From JAWKWH01 sp040830725 (GTDB lineage: Bacteria > Pseudomonadota > Alphaproteobacteria > Rhizobiales > Rhizobiaceae): 64,000 bases of DNA. Of this stretch, positions 1-9,434 are shown piece by piece (the stretch's first letter is position 1; each line of letters begins with the position of its first letter). A program made the position numbers and the translations under genes. The stretch is taken from contig JBFOMG010000039.1 in assembly GCA_040830725.1 (NCBI GenBank), positions 36,707 to 100,706 of the forward strand. The letters are read 5' to 3'. The notes beneath the pieces are model-generated. The model saw only the letters and a program-made list of their open reading frames with translations. It ran no database searches and was not told the DNA's origin.

Positions 1-21
1 GGACCGGCGAATATCTTTTGT

Positions 22-408
22 TCAGCCACTATCGAACACACCTGCGTGGAAAATCAGGTACACCGTCGGCAGCATGGCCACCAAAGCCAACCAGTCGGCG
101 TAGATTATGCGGGCAATTGCTTCCGGTCGATTGCCGGGCAGTCCGGCAAGCACAAGAAACGAAAGGATGCTGACCGCCGCCGCCAGAACGGCAATTGCTC
201 TCAATCCCGGAACAAATGCAGCCGCGAGCAACAGTAGTCCGAGCATGCCAAACAGGACCGCTCTGTGCCGCAAGAGCAGCACGACTTCCGGGCTCTCGAA
301 GCGCATTCCGTAAAGCCTGGTCAGTGTTTCTGCACCTAGAACGCCAGTCACTGGTGCAATGTGAATAAGCCCTGCGATAAAAAGGCCTATCGCGGAAATC
401 ATGTTCAT
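22..408 (-). CDS. Small four-helix membrane protein, function unknown
   Basis: A 128-residue very hydrophobic protein with about four membrane-spanning stretches (roughly residues 1-22, 42-62, 66-88 and 104-124) and no signal-type charged start. I do not recognise a family with a known function. The ATG at 408 is chosen because GGAG lies 9 bases upstream; a TTG three codons earlier is also open. The gene faces away from aceA, so the two share a 274-bp divergent intergenic region that carries TTTACA repeats. It is the first gene in the window and its stop is 21 bases from the edge. Confidence 0.7.
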   Translation of the reverse strand: MNMISAIGLFIAGLIHIAPVTGVLGAETLTRLYGMRFESPEVVLLLRHRAVLFGMLGLLLLAAAFVPGLRAIAVLAAAVSILSFLVLAGLPGNRPEAIARIIYADWLALVAMLPTVYLIFHAGVFDSG

Positions 409-443
409 AACGGTCAACTCCGATTATTTGCGGGCGACCACAA

Positions 444-514
444 TTTACAAACATTTACATCAACTCCGGCAATTACCCGCTGGGTAAGCGTTTTACATTT
501 TTTACAAATTTACA
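444..514. promoter_or_regulatory. Cluster of TTTACA repeats upstream of aceA
   Basis: Five copies of the hexamer TTTACA, all on the same strand, start at 444, 454, 492, 501 and 509, several extended to TTTACAA. They sit 170-240 bases before the aceA start. Arrays of short AT-rich direct repeats near glyoxylate-shunt and acyl-CoA genes are typical of ScfR-type regulators (RamB, PrpR and MccR class), whose sites resemble TTTGCAAA. Assignment to such a regulator is inference; the repeats are directly visible. Confidence 0.4.
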
Positions 515-682
515 ACGCCGTCCAGTCAATTTCAATACAAACTGACCCCTTTTATGGCCTGTTTTTACTGAATTTTCTCTCATTATGCTGCAGTGCGATG
601 TAAATATCGTCACAGATTGGAGTGACAGACGGAAATCAAACTCACTCCGATAACGAAACAATTCGAATGACGGAGCCAACTT

Positions 683-1972
<1,290 letters not shown>

Positions 1973-2053
1973 CATCGCAAATCGCGTGTTCCGCGGCACC
2001 CGCTTGCGGCGCACGTACCCTATTTAGCCAAACCGGCACGACGGAGAAATGAC

Positions 2054-2287
2054 ATGTCACCGAAAACACGCGTTAAAGAACGGGCCGAAGAACAATCCTC
2101 TTCTATGACTTCCGACCAGCAAGCGGTTATACGCATGGTTGCGAACGACCTTCACCGGCTGAATCAGTCCGTGATGAAAGCGGTTGATGCGGGAGTCTCT
2201 GTCGAGCTCGTACGCTCGGCGCGCCACCATGGCGGAGACGGCAACTGGGGCGATCTGCTTATTCCGGTCATCGTCACTCAGGGCTAA
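2054..2287 (+). CDS. Conserved small hypothetical protein
   Basis: A 77-residue soluble protein, polar and charged at its N-terminus, with a helical middle and a short C-terminal segment containing HHGGDGNWGD. I do not recognise a domain of known function. The ATG has GGAG 8-9 bases upstream. It lies 81 bases after aceA on the same strand and is followed by a strong intrinsic terminator at 2335-2371, so it may be the last cistron of the aceA transcript. Confidence 0.7.
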   Translation: MSPKTRVKERAEEQSSSMTSDQQAVIRMVANDLHRLNQSVMKAVDAGVSVELVRSARHHGGDGNWGDLLIPVIVTQG

Positions 2288-2334
2288 CATCCCGGATTGC
2301 CATCCCGTTTGGCATACCTGACCAGATCATACCT

Positions 2335-2371
2335 GCCGTCGCGATCAACTCACTGTCGCGGCGGCCTTTTT
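2335..2371 (+). terminator. Intrinsic terminator after the aceA transcript
   Basis: A 10-bp stem (GCCGTCGCGA at 2335-2344 with TCGCGGCGGC at 2356-2365, one G-T pair) with an 11-base loop is followed by CTTTTTC. This is a standard rho-independent terminator 48 bases after the 77-residue gene. The 3' arm can alternatively pair with a sequence downstream (2383-2392), forming a competing hairpin. Confidence 0.75.
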
Positions 2372-2392
2372 CCGGGTGGATGAAGGCCGCCG
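2359..2392. repeat. Competing perfect hairpin overlapping the terminator
   Basis: CGGCGGCCTT (2359-2368) and AAGGCCGCCG (2383-2392) form a perfect 10-bp inverted repeat with a 14-base loop. Its left arm overlaps the right arm of the terminator stem, so the two structures exclude each other. No T-run follows on either strand, so alone it is not a terminator. Confidence 0.5.
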
Positions 2393-2576
2393 AAAAGGCT
2401 CCGCCAAACCGCATTCCGATTCTCGCGCGACAATCCAAACCTGCATTCGCTGGGAAATCGTCCATCGGCCACCACAACCACAGGGCGATCAATGAGTCGC
2501 AACTAAATTTGTTGTTAATAGATTAAATATAGTCTACTACAACCATACATTGCGCACGAAGGTAAGCCCATATTCA

Positions 2577-2987
2577 ATGACAAACAATCGCAGATTTCGC
2601 CCTTCACCGGCGATGAAGGATCCTCCTTTGCACAGCGGCAGTATTTCAGGCCGGTTTGCGCTGGTCGTTTCCTCTTCGCGGGTCAATACCATCGTTGTAT
2701 CACGCACCATCGCCGATTGCGGATTAAGAGTGGTCGAAACCGACCACGTTGGAGTGGGCAGTATTTTGCGGACATCAACTCCGAAATTGATGGTTGTTGA
2801 CGGTCAATATGAGTGGACCGGCCTGTCGGCCTTGTTAACAGCGCTCTCTCAAAACAGCGCCGTCCCACCGGTCGTTTATCTGGCGGATGCCAGCACTGGA
2901 GAGGTACCGGATTACCCATTTCGCGCAATCGCAAAAATGCCACTTACTTCCGATTCATTCATGCCGCTGATTCAAAGCTGCATTTAG
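2577..2987 (+). CDS. Receiver-like protein lacking the acidic pocket
   Basis: A 136-residue protein whose last 110 residues follow the CheY-like receiver pattern. A first strand FALVV is followed by SSS where the paired acidic residues should be. A third strand LMVVDG supplies the phosphoacceptor-type Asp, VVYLADA matches the fourth strand, and AKMP matches the Lys-Pro of the fifth. There is no output domain. The acidic pair that binds magnesium is missing, so it may act as a pseudo-receiver. The start is uncertain: ATG 2577 is preceded only by a distant AAGG, and TTG 2550 is also open. The neighbours give no partner kinase. Confidence 0.6.
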   Translation: MTNNRRFRPSPAMKDPPLHSGSISGRFALVVSSSRVNTIVVSRTIADCGLRVVETDHVGVGSILRTSTPKLMVVDGQYEWTGLSALLTALSQNSAVPPVVYLADASTGEVPDYPFRAIAKMPLTSDSFMPLIQSCI

Positions 2988-3009
2988 GACATCCCCTATC
3001 GGATTTGCC

Positions 3010-3972
3010 CTACCGGTGTTTGTCCATACCACCCAAAAACTGGTCGAAAATGGATTCAACCCCGCGCTGGTAATTGTCCTGCGCCTGGCGACCGGTTTCG
3101 AACATTTGACCAAACAAATCCTCATACGGATTCTTTTGTGGCCTGGCGGTTTGCCGGCTTTCCCGTTCCCGGTTTTGTTCAGCGCCACCTCCGCCGCGAT
3201 TAGCCATACCACCGGGATTCATGCCCATACCTCCCGAAAGCATATCCTGGAATATCTGGCCGAGCGGATTGTCGGCCCCGGGAAACTGAGGTGCTTGTGT
3301 TCTGGTTTCGCGCTTTTCCGGCTGCGCGCCGGCGGCCGCTCCACCAAACATGTCCTGAAGGATCTTGCCAAAAGGATTCTCGAACGGATCCGGCGTACTG
3401 TCTCGGGTCTGCCGGTCTCCGTGGCCTGCTTCGAGCTCTTGCCTGCTTCGGCTTTGCGATGGTCCCTGCCCCTGACGCATCATCTGCTCGATCACCTCGC
3501 CGATTATGTTTCCGGAAGCACCAAATCCGCTCCCCGACGCAGCCGACATCCGCCCGGTCGATTGTTCAAACAGACCGCCCATGATCATCGAAGCCAGGGC
3601 CGGAAGTATCTGTTTGAGAATGTCTTGCCCGATACCCGTGGCCTGCGCTGCATGATCTGCGACCGCACGGCTCACATCCTTGGAACCGAACAAGTGACCC
3701 AGGATGCCGTTACCATCGGTCATTCCGTCGGTCGAAAATGCCTTGCCCATATCCTGCATGTATTTCGCATGGTTTCCGCTGGCCAACGCCTCTAGAAAAG
3801 GCGCAACGCCCTGAGGGGTTGCGGCAGTTCGCTTCAACCCCTGGCTGAATGCCGGAAGCAACGCTTCCATCGCCGACACTGTTTGGTCGCGCGTCAGGTC
3901 GAACTGCCGGGAAACCATGTCAATGGCGGCGCCGTTTTGAGCCTTCAACAACATGTCATCGAGCGGCAGCAT
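3010..3972 (-). CDS. DUF937 domain protein
   Basis: A 320-residue protein. Residues 1-150 match the DUF937 family, with helical segments around MLLKAQNGAAIDMVSRQF and repeated ILxxLFG and LPALASMIMGGL patterns. Residues 165-310 are low-complexity, rich in Gly, Gln, Arg and Asn, and contain three copies of a motif of the form NP(F/L/Y)xx(I/L)(L/F)QDM or a close variant. The function of the family is not established. The start is secure because GGAGGAGA lies just upstream of the ATG. It converges with the receiver-like gene at its 3' end. Confidence 0.8.
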   Translation of the reverse strand: MLPLDDMLLKAQNGAAIDMVSRQFDLTRDQTVSAMEALLPAFSQGLKRTAATPQGVAPFLEALASGNHAKYMQDMGKAFSTDGMTDGNGILGHLFGSKDVSRAVADHAAQATGIGQDILKQILPALASMIMGGLFEQSTGRMSAASGSGFGASGNIIGEVIEQMMRQGQGPSQSRSRQELEAGHGDRQTRDSTPDPFENPFGKILQDMFGGAAAGAQPEKRETRTQAPQFPGADNPLGQIFQDMLSGGMGMNPGGMANRGGGGAEQNRERESRQTARPQKNPYEDLFGQMFETGRQAQDNYQRGVESIFDQFLGGMDKHR

Positions 3973-3996
3973 GAGTTCTCCTCCATTGGCCCTTAA

Positions 3997-4026
3997 TGTG
4001 GCGACTATAATGTGAATTGTGGCGAC
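3997..4026. promoter_or_regulatory. 9-bp direct repeat before the DUF937 gene
   Basis: TGTGGCGAC occurs at 3997-4005 and again at 4018-4026, 21 bases apart (two helical turns), within 55 bases of the DUF937 gene start. An AT-rich TATAAT-like stretch lies between the copies. The spacing would suit a dimeric regulator. No regulator is identifiable. Confidence 0.3.
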
Positions 4027-4068
4027 AGATGCAACAACGATGGCCGGAAATGATGACAGCCCATAATT

Positions 4069-5442
4069 TTAGTATGAATGCTCGAGGAAAACCGGCTCGA
4101 TTGAGCCATCCCAGCGGGTATTGAACGCCTTCAGCATTTCTTCCGCGCTCGTTGTTCCACGCGCCACGATTTCTTCGAGCGGGCTCAGAAAATCGGTCTC
4201 ATCAAATCCTTCCGCATTCAATCTTGCCCGGTTTTTTAGTCCCAGGCGCGATAGTGAAAGAACGTCGCGTGCAATTTGGCCAAGGTCCCGTCCTGCAATC
4301 CCTGCTTTCAGGCCGGTTGTCGGCACGGTATCCCGCAATGCCAGCACATCTTCATAAGACCAGTTGCGGGTCAGTTCCTCAGCCCCATCCAGAGCCTCTG
4401 CATCGTAAAGAAGACCAACCCACAGTGCCGGCAGGGCGCAAATTCGCCGCCACGGACCGCCATCTGCGCCTCGCATTTCCAGGAAGCGCTTCAAACGTAC
4501 GTCGGGAAAGACGGTCGACAAATGGTTTGTCCAGTCTCCCATTGTCGGTTGCGGATCGGGAATATCGCCTTTCAGAGCCCCGGCCATGAACTGACGAAAC
4601 GTGACATGGGTTACATCGAAATAGCGGCCTTCCCGCAAAACGAAATACATCGGCACGTCGAGTGCCCATTCGACATAGTCGGCATAGCCATAATCGGGCG
4701 CAAAAGCGAACGGCAAGAGCCCCGCCCGATCATTGTCCGTATCGCGCCAAATGTCGGAGCGCCACGATTGAAGACCGTTGGGACGACTTTCGGTAAATGG
4801 AGAATTGGCAAAAAGCGCGCTGGCCAAAGGCTGCAGTTTGAGTGAAACCTGCATTTTCCGGCGCATATCGGTTTCCGACGAGAAATCAAGATTCACCTGG
4901 ATCGTGCAGGTCCTGTACATCATGTCGAGGCCCTGAGTGCCGACTTTGGGCATGTATGCGGTCATGATATCGTAGCGGGACTTCGGCATGCGGGGTGTCT
5001 CGGCCAACGTCCATTTCGGGCTCCCACCGAGACCTAAAAACCCGATGCCCAGCGGTGCCGCAATCTCGCGCAATTGAGCCAGATGCGCGTTCCCTTCACG
5101 GCAGGTTTGGTGAATTGTTTCCAGGGGCGCTCCGGAAAGCTCGAACTGGCCTCCCGGTTCCAGCGAAATTGCCCCCTGACCTGTCGGTTCCACCAGACCG
5201 ATTATGTGGCCGGCGTCGATAATCGGATCCCAACCGAGACGCTCCTGCATCCCTTCGAGGATGGCGCAAAGGCCATTGTCACCGCCATAGGGCACCGGCT
5301 GATTACCGTCGACGTAAAACGGGAACTTTTCGTGTTCGGTTCCGATCCGCCAATCCGCTTCGGGCTTCTCACCATCCGCGATGTAGCCGATCAACTGGTC
5401 AAGCGTTTCGACCGGCGTTGTATCAGTGGTGTCTCGCGCCAT
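4069..5442 (-). CDS. gshA: Glutamate-cysteine ligase (GCS2 / plant-like class)
   Basis: A 457-residue cytosolic ligase that makes gamma-glutamylcysteine in the first step of glutathione synthesis, using ATP. The length and the motifs IGTEHEKF (residues 32-39), EPGGQFELSGAP (near 95-106) and the basic-aromatic segment FLEMRGAD identify the GCS2 class shared by alphaproteobacteria and plants. GAGGG lies close upstream of the ATG. rsmE lies upstream on the same strand with a 96-base gap, so the two are probably co-transcribed. gshB is not in the window. Confidence 0.95.
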   Translation of the reverse strand: MARDTTDTTPVETLDQLIGYIADGEKPEADWRIGTEHEKFPFYVDGNQPVPYGGDNGLCAILEGMQERLGWDPIIDAGHIIGLVEPTGQGAISLEPGGQFELSGAPLETIHQTCREGNAHLAQLREIAAPLGIGFLGLGGSPKWTLAETPRMPKSRYDIMTAYMPKVGTQGLDMMYRTCTIQVNLDFSSETDMRRKMQVSLKLQPLASALFANSPFTESRPNGLQSWRSDIWRDTDNDRAGLLPFAFAPDYGYADYVEWALDVPMYFVLREGRYFDVTHVTFRQFMAGALKGDIPDPQPTMGDWTNHLSTVFPDVRLKRFLEMRGADGGPWRRICALPALWVGLLYDAEALDGAEELTRNWSYEDVLALRDTVPTTGLKAGIAGRDLGQIARDVLSLSRLGLKNRARLNAEGFDETDFLSPLEEIVARGTTSAEEMLKAFNTRWDGSIEPVFLEHSY

Positions 5443-5538
5443 CTTGCCCTCGTGCTTTCAGTGCGGCGCACTAGATGAACAATGCTGTGCCGGGGATCAA
5501 GCAAAAACTACTGGCCACAGTGTCAAAGATATTGACGC

Positions 5539-6273
5539 CTACCAGTCTCCAATTGTTGCCTGAACCACCGCCAGAGCTGCGACCGCTGCTGTATCGGCAC
5601 GCAAAATTCTGGGTCCCAGCGGAATTGAAGTGGCAAATGGTGAAGCCATCAAACGTTGCCGTTCTTGATCGGAAAATCCGCCTTCTGGTCCGATCAGGAG
5701 CCCGATTGGCGCCTTTCCGGTCTTATTGAGACGATCGATCGGATTGTTGTCTTCGCAGGCTTCATCGCAGAAAATCAGCCGCCGTTTCGTATTCCAACCG
5801 TCCAAAAACGTTTCAAATTTCAAAGCCTTCTTCAGTTCCGGTATGAACAAGACACCGCATTGCTCTGCTGCCTCGATGATGTTGGCACGAAGCCGCTTTT
5901 CGCCGAATTTTGTTATCTGGGTGTGATGCGTGATAACCGGCTGAATGGTGCCGGCGCCCATTTCGACCGCTTTTTGAACCAGATAGTCGAGACGGCCGGT
6001 CTTGAGCGGCGCAAAACAGAAGACAAGATCCGGCGCTTGCGTCTGGGGGCGCTCGCACTTTGTCAGATTCAACAATGCCTTTTTTCGACCATCCAGCCTG
6101 AGCGTGGAACGCCATTCGCCATCGCGGCCATTGAAGACGAGTACTTCGTCACCATCGCGCATGCGCAGAACGCGCAGAAGATAATGCGCCTGCTCGGCGG
6201 ATATGCCGATTGTCAGGTTTTTCGCCAGCGGACTATCGCAATAAAGCCGCTGCAGTTTGTAGTTGGTTCGCAT
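5539..6273 (-). CDS. rsmE: 16S rRNA (uracil-1498-N3)-methyltransferase
   Basis: A 244-residue SPOUT-fold methyltransferase that methylates U1498 of 16S rRNA with S-adenosylmethionine. An N-terminal PUA-like domain (HYLLRVLRMRDGDEV) is followed by the SPOUT core with a trefoil-knot signature, GLLIGPEGGFS and LGPRILRADTA. I place the start at the ATG at 6273, which has GGA six bases upstream; an earlier in-frame ATG at 6345 would add 24 residues unlike the family. It is followed by gshA on the same strand. Confidence 0.93.
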   Translation of the reverse strand: MRTNYKLQRLYCDSPLAKNLTIGISAEQAHYLLRVLRMRDGDEVLVFNGRDGEWRSTLRLDGRKKALLNLTKCERPQTQAPDLVFCFAPLKTGRLDYLVQKAVEMGAGTIQPVITHHTQITKFGEKRLRANIIEAAEQCGVLFIPELKKALKFETFLDGWNTKRRLIFCDEACEDNNPIDRLNKTGKAPIGLLIGPEGGFSDQERQRLMASPFATSIPLGPRILRADTAAVAALAVVQATIGDW

Positions 6274-6304
6274 CGAACTTCCATGATCGACCGGGCTTTG
6301 ATGG

Positions 6305-6946
6305 TCAAGCGTCGGCCGATGGATGCCAGACCGGAAGATAGCCACCGCAAAGCGCCTGGCGACTGGTCCGTGGGGTGATTATAGCCAGTTGGCCGTTAAT
6401 CGAACTGACCGGCAAGGGCCTGCCGTAGCCATCAAACGACCAGGGCAGGCACTGGCCATTCCTGATCGCCATAATTCCAGAACCAGCGGCAATCATTGTG
6501 CCGTCAGGAAGGCCTTGCAGATCTCCAGGATCCAAACGCTCGATATCTCCGCCTGACGCGATGCGCTCCCCATGCAATCGCCGGTCGAGCTCGGGTGCGC
6601 GGATTTCTCCGAGCCTGAGCGAATTGGCAACAATATCGGCGAATGTGACTGCATTCGAACGGCGGCAGTAGAAACATGGCCGATGACCGGCCGCCAAGGC
6701 GGTCACTTCGTCGAGAAAGAACAATTCCGTCCACGATCCGTTGCCGTTTTTTCCCGAACCCATCACCTGCCTGCGGCGGCCACGAAATTCGCACTCGCAT
6801 ATGATCCATGCCCTGCTGTACCATCTTCGCGTCAGAAGCGATCTGGATTTCGGATCATGAATTATCCCGCGATTTCCGGTGAAAAGACCTCGAGAGGCGG
6901 CGGCGACGATATTTCCAAACGGATCAACGCGATTTTGCAGCGGCAT
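6305..6946 (-). CDS. Conserved hypothetical protein with a CxxC motif
   Basis: A 213-residue soluble protein. It contains ICECEFRGRRRQVMG near residue 50, the well-ordered segment WTELFFLDEVTALAAGHRP near 71-89, and CFYC just after it, which could be half of a metal site. It is a protein I associate with Hyphomicrobiales genomes without a known function. It sits 31 bases upstream of rsmE on the same strand and may be co-transcribed with it. The ATG at 6946 is the first in frame. Confidence 0.75.
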   Translation of the reverse strand: MPLQNRVDPFGNIVAAASRGLFTGNRGIIHDPKSRSLLTRRWYSRAWIICECEFRGRRRQVMGSGKNGNGSWTELFFLDEVTALAAGHRPCFYCRRSNAVTFADIVANSLRLGEIRAPELDRRLHGERIASGGDIERLDPGDLQGLPDGTMIAAGSGIMAIRNGQCLPWSFDGYGRPLPVSSINGQLAIITPRTSRQALCGGYLPVWHPSADA

Positions 6947-6986
6947 GCCGCGTCGGTAGCATCATTTTCAGCGGAACACACCATCC

Positions 6987-7074
6987 GTTCATGGGCGGTT
7001 CATTTCACTAATATAAAATTTGCGCATGTATGAACGCGGTGTGCGCTTCGTCACAGTGAACGCAGGCGGTTCAT
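6987..7074. promoter_or_regulatory. Four GTTCAT half-sites in a divergent promoter region
   Basis: GTTCAT occurs at 6987, 6998 and 7069 and its complement ATGAAC at 7030, within 88 bases. Two copies are part of a longer repeat GGCGGTTCAT (6994-7003 and 7065-7074). They lie between the 213-residue hypothetical gene (leftward) and the 46-residue peptide gene (rightward). This is a plausible operator cluster for an unidentified regulator. Confidence 0.35.
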
Positions 7075-7179
7075 ATTATTAGGTGGGTAAGCGACCGGAC
7101 AATTAAACGCGAAATAATGTGAATAGCGAAACGGTTCGGTAACTCTATTTGTGAGAGTAGACAGAGAGCGAAACCAGAG

Positions 7180-7320
7180 ATGACCCCGTTGAAAGCCACT
7201 TTTCTGACAGTGTTCATGCTATCTGCCATCGGCCTGTGGGGATTCGGCATCTACACGGCTGACGCCAGCACCACCCATGCTGTTGTCGACGGTTACGGTG
7301 TCATCGCCGAGACCCGCTGA
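7180..7320 (+). CDS. Short membrane or secreted peptide
   Basis: A 46-codon reading frame from ATG 7180 to TGA 7318-7320. It encodes a basic N-terminus, a hydrophobic helix of about 20 residues (FLTVFMLSAIGLWGFGIY), an Ala-Asp-Ala-Ser segment that could be a signal-peptidase site, and a short polar tail ending in AETR. An AGAGAG stretch about 10 bases upstream could bind ribosomes. Its last 20 bases overlap the 3' end of the convergent phosphatase gene. Small peptides of this form are common in this order, but I know no function. Confidence 0.5.
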   Translation: MTPLKATFLTVFMLSAIGLWGFGIYTADASTTHAVVDGYGVIAETR

Positions 7321-8053
7321 CGTCGATCAATCTTTTTTCCGCACCATCAACGACCAACGCCGTCAACGTTCCACTCCACACAGCAGCTGTGTCCACATTG
7401 ACCCGGTTTGGCATTACCTCTGCCGTTCTGCAGGGTGTGTGACCGTGAACGATGACTTTCGGATGCAGACCCGGATATTCCAAAAATTCTGAACGGATCC
7501 AGACCAGATCGATGGGATCCTGCTGGTCGAAAGGAATATTTGGCCGGATGCCCGCATGACAGATGAAAAAGTCGCCATATTCTGTGGTCAAAGGCAGTGA
7601 TGACAGGAAATCACGATGCGCTGACGGCACTGCCCGCACGAGCGATTCATGGCACAGTTTCAGTGCTCCGGGGGTTCGGGTGTCCAGTTCCACACCGTAG
7701 GAGGCGCTGGTTTCAATTCCCCCGTATCGGGCGAACAATCCATTGGAGCGTGGACGGTTCAGGAACTCCAGAAAATCCTGATCGTGATTACCCATAAGCG
7801 GGACGATCCGTTTTTCGTGCGCGCAAATGGCAATCAGATAATCAAGAGTGGACCGCACGTCCGGTCCACGGTCGCAATAATCCCCGACCAGGATGATGCG
7901 CCAGTCGTTCACCTGGTCATGCTCAATCTCCCGCATGATCTTGTGGTGCATGGATTTGAGCAGGCCGATGCAGCCGTGCACATCGCCAATGACATACAGC
8001 CGCACACCGTCGGGGCCGCGTGCATCCAGATAATGGATCGACTTGTTGGTCAT
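7301..8053 (-). CDS. PPP-family metallophosphoesterase
   Basis: A 250-residue serine/threonine-phosphatase-type enzyme. All metal-binding motifs are present in order: GDVHG (near residue 23), GDYCDRG (near 57), GNHD (near 89), an ICHAG segment and HGHT (near 204). These bind two divalent metals. It could dephosphorylate proteins or hydrolyse dinucleoside polyphosphates; the sequence does not decide. The ATG at 8053 fits the AGG seven bases upstream better than the ATG two codons earlier. It is monocistronic and converges with the 46-residue peptide gene. Confidence 0.88.
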   Translation of the reverse strand: MTNKSIHYLDARGPDGVRLYVIGDVHGCIGLLKSMHHKIMREIEHDQVNDWRIILVGDYCDRGPDVRSTLDYLIAICAHEKRIVPLMGNHDQDFLEFLNRPRSNGLFARYGGIETSASYGVELDTRTPGALKLCHESLVRAVPSAHRDFLSSLPLTTEYGDFFICHAGIRPNIPFDQQDPIDLVWIRSEFLEYPGLHPKVIVHGHTPCRTAEVMPNRVNVDTAAVWSGTLTALVVDGAEKRLIDVSGSRR

Positions 8054-8219
8054 TGGCATGCCTCAAGAGGAGTTTTGGTGCAACGAATAGTCGTCTTTCA
8101 GAAATCGGGTTCGTTTCTGCATATCAAAACAAAATTAGCGAATAGTAGTGCTTGGCCGGTTGGCAACGGTGAATTATAGGCTTCAAGCAATATATTCTCC
8201 ACAGAACAGGAAATCCGAA

Positions 8220-9359
8220 ATGGCGACAGCAACCGACGTCCATGATTTGCAGGAAATTGCCCGCCGCCGCGTCCCGAAAATGTTTTACGACTACGCCGAT
8301 TCAGGTTCCTGGTCTGAAGGCACCTACCGAGACAACGAAGCGGCATTTGCGAAATACCGGTTGCGTCAGCGGGTGGCCGTCAATATCGACCAGCGCTCAC
8401 TGGCGACCAAGATGATCGGGCGCGACGTCACGATGCCGGTTGCGCTTGCTCCGGTAGGACTGACCGGCATGCAACATGCCAATGGCGAGATACTTGCTGC
8501 TCGCGCGGCGGCAAAATTCGGTGTTCCATTCACGCTCTCGACGATGAGCATCTGTTCAATCGAGGATGTTGCCGAAGCGACCGGCGTGCCGTTCTGGTTT
8601 CAGCTTTACGTTATGCGGGACCGTGGCTTTGTTGAGGATCTGATTGCCCGGGCCAAGGCGGCTCACTGTTCCGCACTGGTTCTGACGCTCGATCTTCAGG
8701 TGCTGGCGCAGCGTCACAAGGATGTGAAGAACGGACTGTCGGCGCCGCCCAAGCCAAAGCCCGCAGTGTTGCTGGACCTGCTGCTCAAACCACGTTGGTG
8801 TTTTGAGATGCTCGGTGCCAAGCGGCGCACCTTTGGTAACATCGTCGGGCACGCCAAGGGTGTTGAAAACATGTCTTCCTTGTCCGAATGGACCCACCAG
8901 CAGTTCGATCCACAGCTTGACTGGGAGTCGATTGAATGGATCAAGGAACGTTGGGACGGACCGCTGATCCTGAAGGGCATCAACGATGTCGAAGACGCGA
9001 AGATTGCCGCCAAAACCGGGGCAGACGCAATAATCGTCTCCAATCATGGCGGCCGGCAATTGGATGGGGCGGCCGCAGCAATTGATGTGCTGGGGCCGAT
9101 TGTTGACGCCGTTGGCGACAAGATCGAAGTCCAGTTCGATAGTGGCATTCGCAGTGGTCAAGATGTGTTCAAGGCGCTGGCGCTCGGAGCCAGATCAACC
9201 TATATCGGCCGCGCCTATATCTATGGTCTGGGCGCCATGGGCGAGGAAGGCGTGACCAAAGCGCTCGAATTTATCCGCAATGAACTGGATATTACCATGG
9301 GGCTTTGTGGCGAAACCGACATAACCAAGGTGGGCCGGCATAATCTTTTAGACGGGTGA
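8220..9359 (+). CDS. lldD: FMN-dependent 2-hydroxyacid dehydrogenase (L-lactate type)
   Basis: A 379-residue TIM-barrel flavoenzyme of the glycolate oxidase / L-lactate dehydrogenase family. The FMN and substrate signature SNHGGRQLDG lies near residues 257-266, with QLYVMRDR near 130 and the phosphate loop DSGIRSGQDVFKALALGA near 300. It oxidises an L-2-hydroxyacid to the oxoacid and passes electrons to quinone or oxygen. The ATG at 8220 has AGGA eight bases before it. glcDEF follow after 75 bases on the same strand, so it may serve the same pathway. The exact substrate (lactate, glycolate, other) is not settled. Confidence 0.85.
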   Translation: MATATDVHDLQEIARRRVPKMFYDYADSGSWSEGTYRDNEAAFAKYRLRQRVAVNIDQRSLATKMIGRDVTMPVALAPVGLTGMQHANGEILAARAAAKFGVPFTLSTMSICSIEDVAEATGVPFWFQLYVMRDRGFVEDLIARAKAAHCSALVLTLDLQVLAQRHKDVKNGLSAPPKPKPAVLLDLLLKPRWCFEMLGAKRRTFGNIVGHAKGVENMSSLSEWTHQQFDPQLDWESIEWIKERWDGPLILKGINDVEDAKIAAKTGADAIIVSNHGGRQLDGAAAAIDVLGPIVDAVGDKIEVQFDSGIRSGQDVFKALALGARSTYIGRAYIYGLGAMGEEGVTKALEFIRNELDITMGLCGETDITKVGRHNLLDG

Positions 9360-9434
9360 GGTTGTGCCGGCTTCGATTGCCTTGGATTGGTGCAGATGGC
9401 AAACTGCGTCTGACAATGACTGCACGGTGGACCG

